This document shows, in pieces, positions 63,768 to 64,000 of a stretch of 64,000 bases of DNA. Position 1 is the stretch's first letter; the number at the start of each line of letters is the position of its first letter. The notes under the pieces are model-generated. The model saw nothing but the letters and a program-made list of their open reading frames with translations, did not search any database and was not told where the DNA came from. The stretch lies in the NCBI RefSeq assembly GCF_004920835.1, contig NZ_QFHO01000005.1, forward strand, positions 124,001 to 188,000, in the 5' to 3' direction. The stretch comes from Stenotrophomonas maltophilia. GTDB taxonomy: Bacteria > Pseudomonadota > Gammaproteobacteria > Xanthomonadales > Xanthomonadaceae. The translations under genes and the position numbers were made by a program.

Positions 63768-64000
63768 ATGCAGACTTCACGATTCGCGCCGATGTTGCCG
63801 GCGCTGGCAGTGCTCGGTTCGGTCACCTCGCTGGCCATCGGCACGTCCTACGCCAAACACCTGTTCCCGCTGATCGGCGCGCAGGGCACCAGCGCATTGC
63901 GGGTGGGCTTCTCGGCGCTGTTGCTGCTGCTGTTCTGGCGGCCGTGGCGCTGGAAGACCAGCCGCGTGGATGCGATCACCATCCTGCGCTACGGGCTCAC
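63768..64000 (+). CDS. EamA/DMT-family transporter, 3' end missing
   Basis: The first 77 codons: MQTSRFAPMLPALAVLGSVT, then two membrane segments including GTSYAKHLFPLIGAQGTSALRVGFSALLLLLFW. Resembles the N-terminus of RhtA-type amino-acid exporters. Divergent from an Lrp-type regulator, an arrangement common for amino-acid exporters. The rest lies beyond the window. Confidence 0.8.
   Translation, partial: MQTSRFAPMLPALAVLGSVTSLAIGTSYAKHLFPLIGAQGTSALRVGFSALLLLLFWRPWRWKTSRVDAITILRYGL

Overview
The window is a high-GC gammaproteobacterial chromosome segment, most likely from the Stenotrophomonas maltophilia group or a close Xanthomonadaceae relative. The gene content and order fit this: a wall-elongation cluster running into lipB-lipA, a NagP/NagR/NagB-II/NagA/NagX sugar locus, and many TonB-dependent receptors. 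The intergenic spaces also carry dozens of GTAG-headed short palindromes of the SMAG (REP) type known from S. maltophilia. No rRNA, tRNA, CRISPR array, prophage or transposase was recognised.

Region 1 (1-17.4 kb) builds and remodels the wall. mreB-mreC-mreD-mrdA(PBP2)-rodA form a tight operon, followed by a second complete RodA-like gene, then mltB, rlpA and dacC. A divergent pair (an LpxR-type lipid A deacylase and a CsgG-like protein) separates dacC from the ybeD-lipB-lipA block. The 875-bp gap between the second rodA-like gene and mltB holds a large nested inverted repeat. Next to it is a promoter with a perfect FNR-type box placed at -41.5, ahead of a sequence rich in GGA-containing hairpins but lacking a convincing ORF: a candidate small RNA.

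Region 2 (17.4-32.7 kb) is mixed housekeeping: tail-specific protease Prc, a DUF2242 lipoprotein with an unknown secreted partner, short-form 6-phosphogluconate dehydrogenase, a Gfo/Idh/MocA oxidoreductase, a BON protein, a three-gene two-component set, an Anbu-type proteasome-like peptidase, folK facing a pteridine reductase, a MidA-type methyltransferase and a VanZ-like protein.

Region 3 (32.8-45.2 kb) is an N-acetylglucosamine/chitin-oligosaccharide module. On the minus strand are a glucokinase, a TonB-dependent receptor and a GH20 hexosaminidase. On the plus strand are nagP, a LacI-type regulator, nagB-II, nagA and nagX. The divergent control region carries two operator-like palindromes sharing TGACAACG(A/T)TGT, one near each side, so a single LacI-type repressor probably controls both arms.

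Region 4 (45.2-64 kb) holds an autotransporter, an S41 peptidase, a zinc-ribbon membrane protein and an SseB-like protein. A lower-GC island follows with a secreted orphan RHS-core protein, broken by a 7-bp tandem duplication, and a tiny membrane protein. Then come cca, slt, an orphan ExbD/TolR, two more TonB-dependent receptors (one siderophore type with a Fur-like box), an M23 peptidase, and an Lrp regulator divergent from an EamA exporter that runs off the end.

Repeats interact with genes here: one GTAG palindrome is translated inside the mreC tail, and three others supply the TAG stop codon of a gene. A second hairpin family (GGGGTCAGATCCC...) sits just after three plus-strand genes.
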